Assembly (NCBI GenBank): GCA_938030835.1
Contig: CALHID010000257.1
Coordinates: 1-6,246, forward strand
DNA: 6,246 nucleotides
Reading direction: 5' to 3'
From: an uncultured Actinomyces sp.
GTDB lineage: Bacteria > Actinomycetota > Actinomycetes > Actinomycetales > Actinomycetaceae
Part shown: piece by piece, positions 4,521 to 6,246 of the stretch
Numbering within the stretch: position 1 is the first letter of the stretch
Layout: every line of letters starts with the position of its first letter
Program-made: the position numbers and the translations under genes
The notes under the pieces: generated by a model
The model's input: only the letters and a program-made list of their open reading frames with translations
Told to the model about the DNA's origin: nothing
Databases searched by the model: none

Positions 4521-5651
4521 TTAAATGGTTTTGTTCAGGGGAGCGACGCCCAGTGGGCGTCCCGCAAGTCCGCGCGAGGCGTGAGCCAGCTTGCCTGCGA
4601 GCTCTTGGAGGACCTGCGCAGCGGGACCTTCGTGTGTTGAAACGGGATCGCCAGCATCTCCGCCTTCGCGCAGTGAAATGTCCAGCGGAACCTGTCCCAG
4701 AAGCGGAACCGAATAGCCCAGCTGAGCGCTCAAGCGATCGGATACGGACTGACCGCCACCGTGACCGAAGATCTCCAACTTGGAGCCGTCGGGCTGGGGG
4801 AGGTAGGACATGTTCTCAATGACACCGATGACCTTTTGATCAGTCTGAGTTGCGATAGAACCGGCGCGCTCAGCGACCTCGGCTGCAGCAATCTGCGGGG
4901 TTGTCACAACAAGAATTTCAGCATTGGGCAGGAGCTGCGCGATCGAGATTGCAACATCGCCGGTGCCGGGAGGCATATCGATGAGCAGAACATCTAGGTC
5001 GCCCCAGAAAACATCTGCAAGGAATTGCTGAAGTGCACGGTGCAGCATTGGGCCACGCCAAATGACAGGCTGACCATCGGGAACGAACATGCCAATCGAA
5101 ACGACCTTGACACCTTCGGCTCCCAAAGGCGGAATAATCATTCCGTCAATGACCTGAGGATCGTGGCTCACTCCCAGCATTCGAGGAATTGAGAAACCGT
5201 AGATGTCGGCATCCATCACGCCAACCTTGAGGCCTTGACGAGCCAGCGCGGCAGCAAGGTTTGCGGTCATTGAGGACTTGCCGACGCCGCCCTTTCCTGA
5301 GGTGACGGCAATGACGCGCGTCAGAGAATCGGGGCGTGCAAAGAGAATTTCGCGTTCGGGGCGACCGCCGTTGAGCTTCTCGCGAAGAGCCTTTTTCTGC
5401 TCATCGTTCATCACGTCCATGGTGACCTTGACATCCGTCACACCATCCAGGGCGCTGAGGGTCTTATTGACGTCCTCTGAGATCGTTGTTCGCAGAGGGC
5501 ACCCCGCTGTTGTCAGCAAGATCGTCACCGAAACCGTTGAACCATCGATATTGATGGAATCGACCATATTGAGGTCGGTAATCGGACGACGAATTTCGGG
5601 GTCGATAACAGTCGACAGGGCATCAAGAACGTTCTGCGAGGTCAAAGTCAT
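4521..5651 (-). CDS. mrp: Mrp/ApbC-family Fe-S cluster carrier ATPase
   Basis: A cytosolic P-loop ATPase of the Mrp/NBP35 group, whose members carry Fe-S clusters to target proteins. The 376 residues hold an N-terminal MIP18 (DUF59) domain of about 80 residues with TTAGCP (47-52), then the ATPase: deviant Walker A GKGGVGKSS (119-127), DADIYG (147-152), Walker B and switch region LLIDMPPGTGD (222-232), and GVIENMSY (276-283). In E. coli Mrp and eukaryotic Nbp35 a CxxC cluster-binding motif follows this last segment; here it is absent, and Cys51 is the only cysteine in the protein. The ATG at 5651 has AGGA eight bases upstream. A TTG at 5675 in the same frame has none. It lies 42 bases after the DUF1003 gene, with no terminator or promoter seen between, so the two are probably cotranscribed. 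That pairing is common in Actinobacteria. Confidence 0.93.
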   Translation of the reverse strand: MTLTSQNVLDALSTVIDPEIRRPITDLNMVDSINIDGSTVSVTILLTTAGCPLRTTISEDVNKTLSALDGVTDVKVTMDVMNDEQKKALREKLNGGRPEREILFARPDSLTRVIAVTSGKGGVGKSSMTANLAAALARQGLKVGVMDADIYGFSIPRMLGVSHDPQVIDGMIIPPLGAEGVKVVSIGMFVPDGQPVIWRGPMLHRALQQFLADVFWGDLDVLLIDMPPGTGDVAISIAQLLPNAEILVVTTPQIAAAEVAERAGSIATQTDQKVIGVIENMSYLPQPDGSKLEIFGHGGGQSVSDRLSAQLGYSVPLLGQVPLDISLREGGDAGDPVSTHEGPAAQVLQELAGKLAHASRGLAGRPLGVAPLNKTI

Positions 5652-5659
5652 GGTGTCAA

Positions 5660-5663
5660 TCCT
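5660..5663 (-). promoter_or_regulatory. mrp ribosome binding site
   Basis: AGGA lies eight bases before the ATG at 5651 and decides that start over the in-frame TTG at 5675, which has no purine-rich site. Confidence 0.6.
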
Positions 5664-5693
5664 ATGGCCCAGCAACGGTTTGCGCAGACTGGT

Positions 5694-6246
5694 TTAGCTG
5701 TCGGCGTGAAGCGGAGTAGATAGATCCGCAGGATCTTCTGCTTGATCCGTAGTTCCCTGTGCGCTCAGCTGTGCAAATCGTTCGTCGCGCTCTTCAAGTT
5801 CCTCGCGCAAGTCGTTGAGCATGTCGCGAAGTTCCGAGCGGACGAAGTCACGTGTCGCGACGTCTTGCAGCGCAATACGAAGACCAGCAATCTCGCGGGT
5901 CAAGTACTCGGTATCGGCAAGATTACGTTCCGCCCGCTGGCGGTCTTGTTCTGCTTGGACGCGGTCACGATCATCTTGGCGATTCTGTGCAAGAAGGATC
6001 AGGGGTGCCGAATATGAAGCCTGGGTTGAGAAGGCGAGGTTCAGCAAAATAAAGGGGTAGGGATCCCACGCGTACTTCTCTGAGACCTTGTAAAGAAGGA
6101 CGTTGGCGACAATCCACGAGACGACGAAAATCGTCATGTAGAGGATGAACTTCGGGCTGCCCATGAACCGGGCCGTCGCCTCGGCGAAGCGCCCGAAGCC
6201 GTCGGAGCGGGAGGCGCGCGCCGGGCGGAGCCAGGGCAGCCACCGC
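5694..6246 (-). CDS. DUF1003 family membrane protein (5' end outside window)
   Basis: The last 183 residues of a protein whose start is beyond the right edge. The visible part begins in a basic segment, then GFGRFAEATARF just before the first membrane helix (roughly 32-51, FILYMTIFVVSWIVANVLLY). A second hydrophobic segment follows, with the family signature PFILLNLAFSTQA and APLILLAQNRQ (about 64-87). A charged, probably coiled-coil region (roughly 90-160) and an acidic tail complete it. A methionine at 6164 could be taken as the start, but the frame stays open to the edge and the residues before it match the family, so the gene clearly continues. Function of DUF1003 is unknown. Actinobacterial members often sit between an MgtE-like/CBS-domain gene and mrp, so a membrane role linked to divalent cations has been guessed, without proof here. 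Base composition of the first 114 visible bases differs sharply from the rest. Confidence 0.9.
   Translation of the reverse strand, partial: RWLPWLRPARASRSDGFGRFAEATARFMGSPKFILYMTIFVVSWIVANVLLYKVSEKYAWDPYPFILLNLAFSTQASYSAPLILLAQNRQDDRDRVQAEQDRQRAERNLADTEYLTREIAGLRIALQDVATRDFVRSELRDMLNDLREELEERDERFAQLSAQGTTDQAEDPADLSTPLHADS

Noticed and set aside
5278..5697. 139-codon open frame on the plus strand opposite mrp
   Set aside because: Overlaps the conserved MIP18 domain and Walker A coding region in antisense; arginine- and serine-rich composition is typical of a shadow frame.
5694..6164. DUF1003 gene starting at the ATG at 6164
   Set aside because: The frame is open to the window edge and the 27 preceding residues, including GFGRFAEATARF, match the family just upstream of the first membrane helix.

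Overview
The window looks like a piece of an actinobacterial chromosome with moderately high GC (high fifties percent by eye). Every supported gene reads leftward, on the minus strand. Three things suggest Actinobacteria: the gene set (an Mrp-type P-loop ATPase without CxxC beside a DUF1003 membrane protein, plus an Rv1220c-like O-methyltransferase), the style of the TrpE/TrpG sequences, and a tryptophan leader peptide that appears to be leaderless. I cannot name a genus. A whole-pathway trp operon of the Corynebacterium kind, or one from an Actinomyces/Trueperella-like relative, would fit.

Reading in the direction of transcription, from high to low coordinates: (1) 6246-5694, the 3' part of a DUF1003 membrane protein gene, whose start lies outside the window; (2) 5651-4521, an Mrp/ApbC-family Fe-S cluster carrier ATPase, 42 nt downstream and probably cotranscribed; (3) a 95-nt gap carrying a sigma70-like promoter, then 4425-3790, a small class I SAM-dependent methyltransferase ending in a long hairpin terminator at 3723-3762; (4) 3668-3486, a promoter and a tryptophan attenuator; (5) 3485-1, the start of a trp operon in the order trpE, trpG, trpD, trpC. 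The trpC gene is cut by the left edge after 54 codons.

The attenuator is the most informative part. A 14-residue leader peptide (or 17 from an upstream ATG) with three consecutive Trp codons ends in a hairpin whose loop is its own stop codon. Two identical 9-nt segments (2 and 4, GGCGGGCCT) compete for segment 3. The 3:4 pairing is followed by five U residues and makes the terminator. When charged tRNA-Trp is scarce, a ribosome stalled on the Trp codons would free segment 2 to pair with 3, and transcription would run on into trpE. A further element (segment 5, GGCCCGCC) lies between the terminator and the trpE ribosome site. It is a perfect complement of both 2 and 4, and ordinary four-segment attenuators do not have it.

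TrpE and TrpG form anthranilate synthase, TrpD adds the phosphoribosyl group, and TrpC closes the indole ring. Junctions are tight: 1 nt between trpE and trpG, 1 nt between trpG and trpD, and a 4-nt GTGA overlap between trpD and trpC. TrpE keeps the motifs of a Trp feedback site, so the pathway is probably controlled both by attenuation and by end-product inhibition.

One anomaly at the right edge: from about 6132 to the window end, GC jumps to about 80% and 38 codons in a row end in G or C, unlike the rest of the same gene. This may be a recombination junction, a sequence chimera, or a local codon bias. I saw no tRNA or rRNA gene, insertion sequence, CRISPR array or phage gene.
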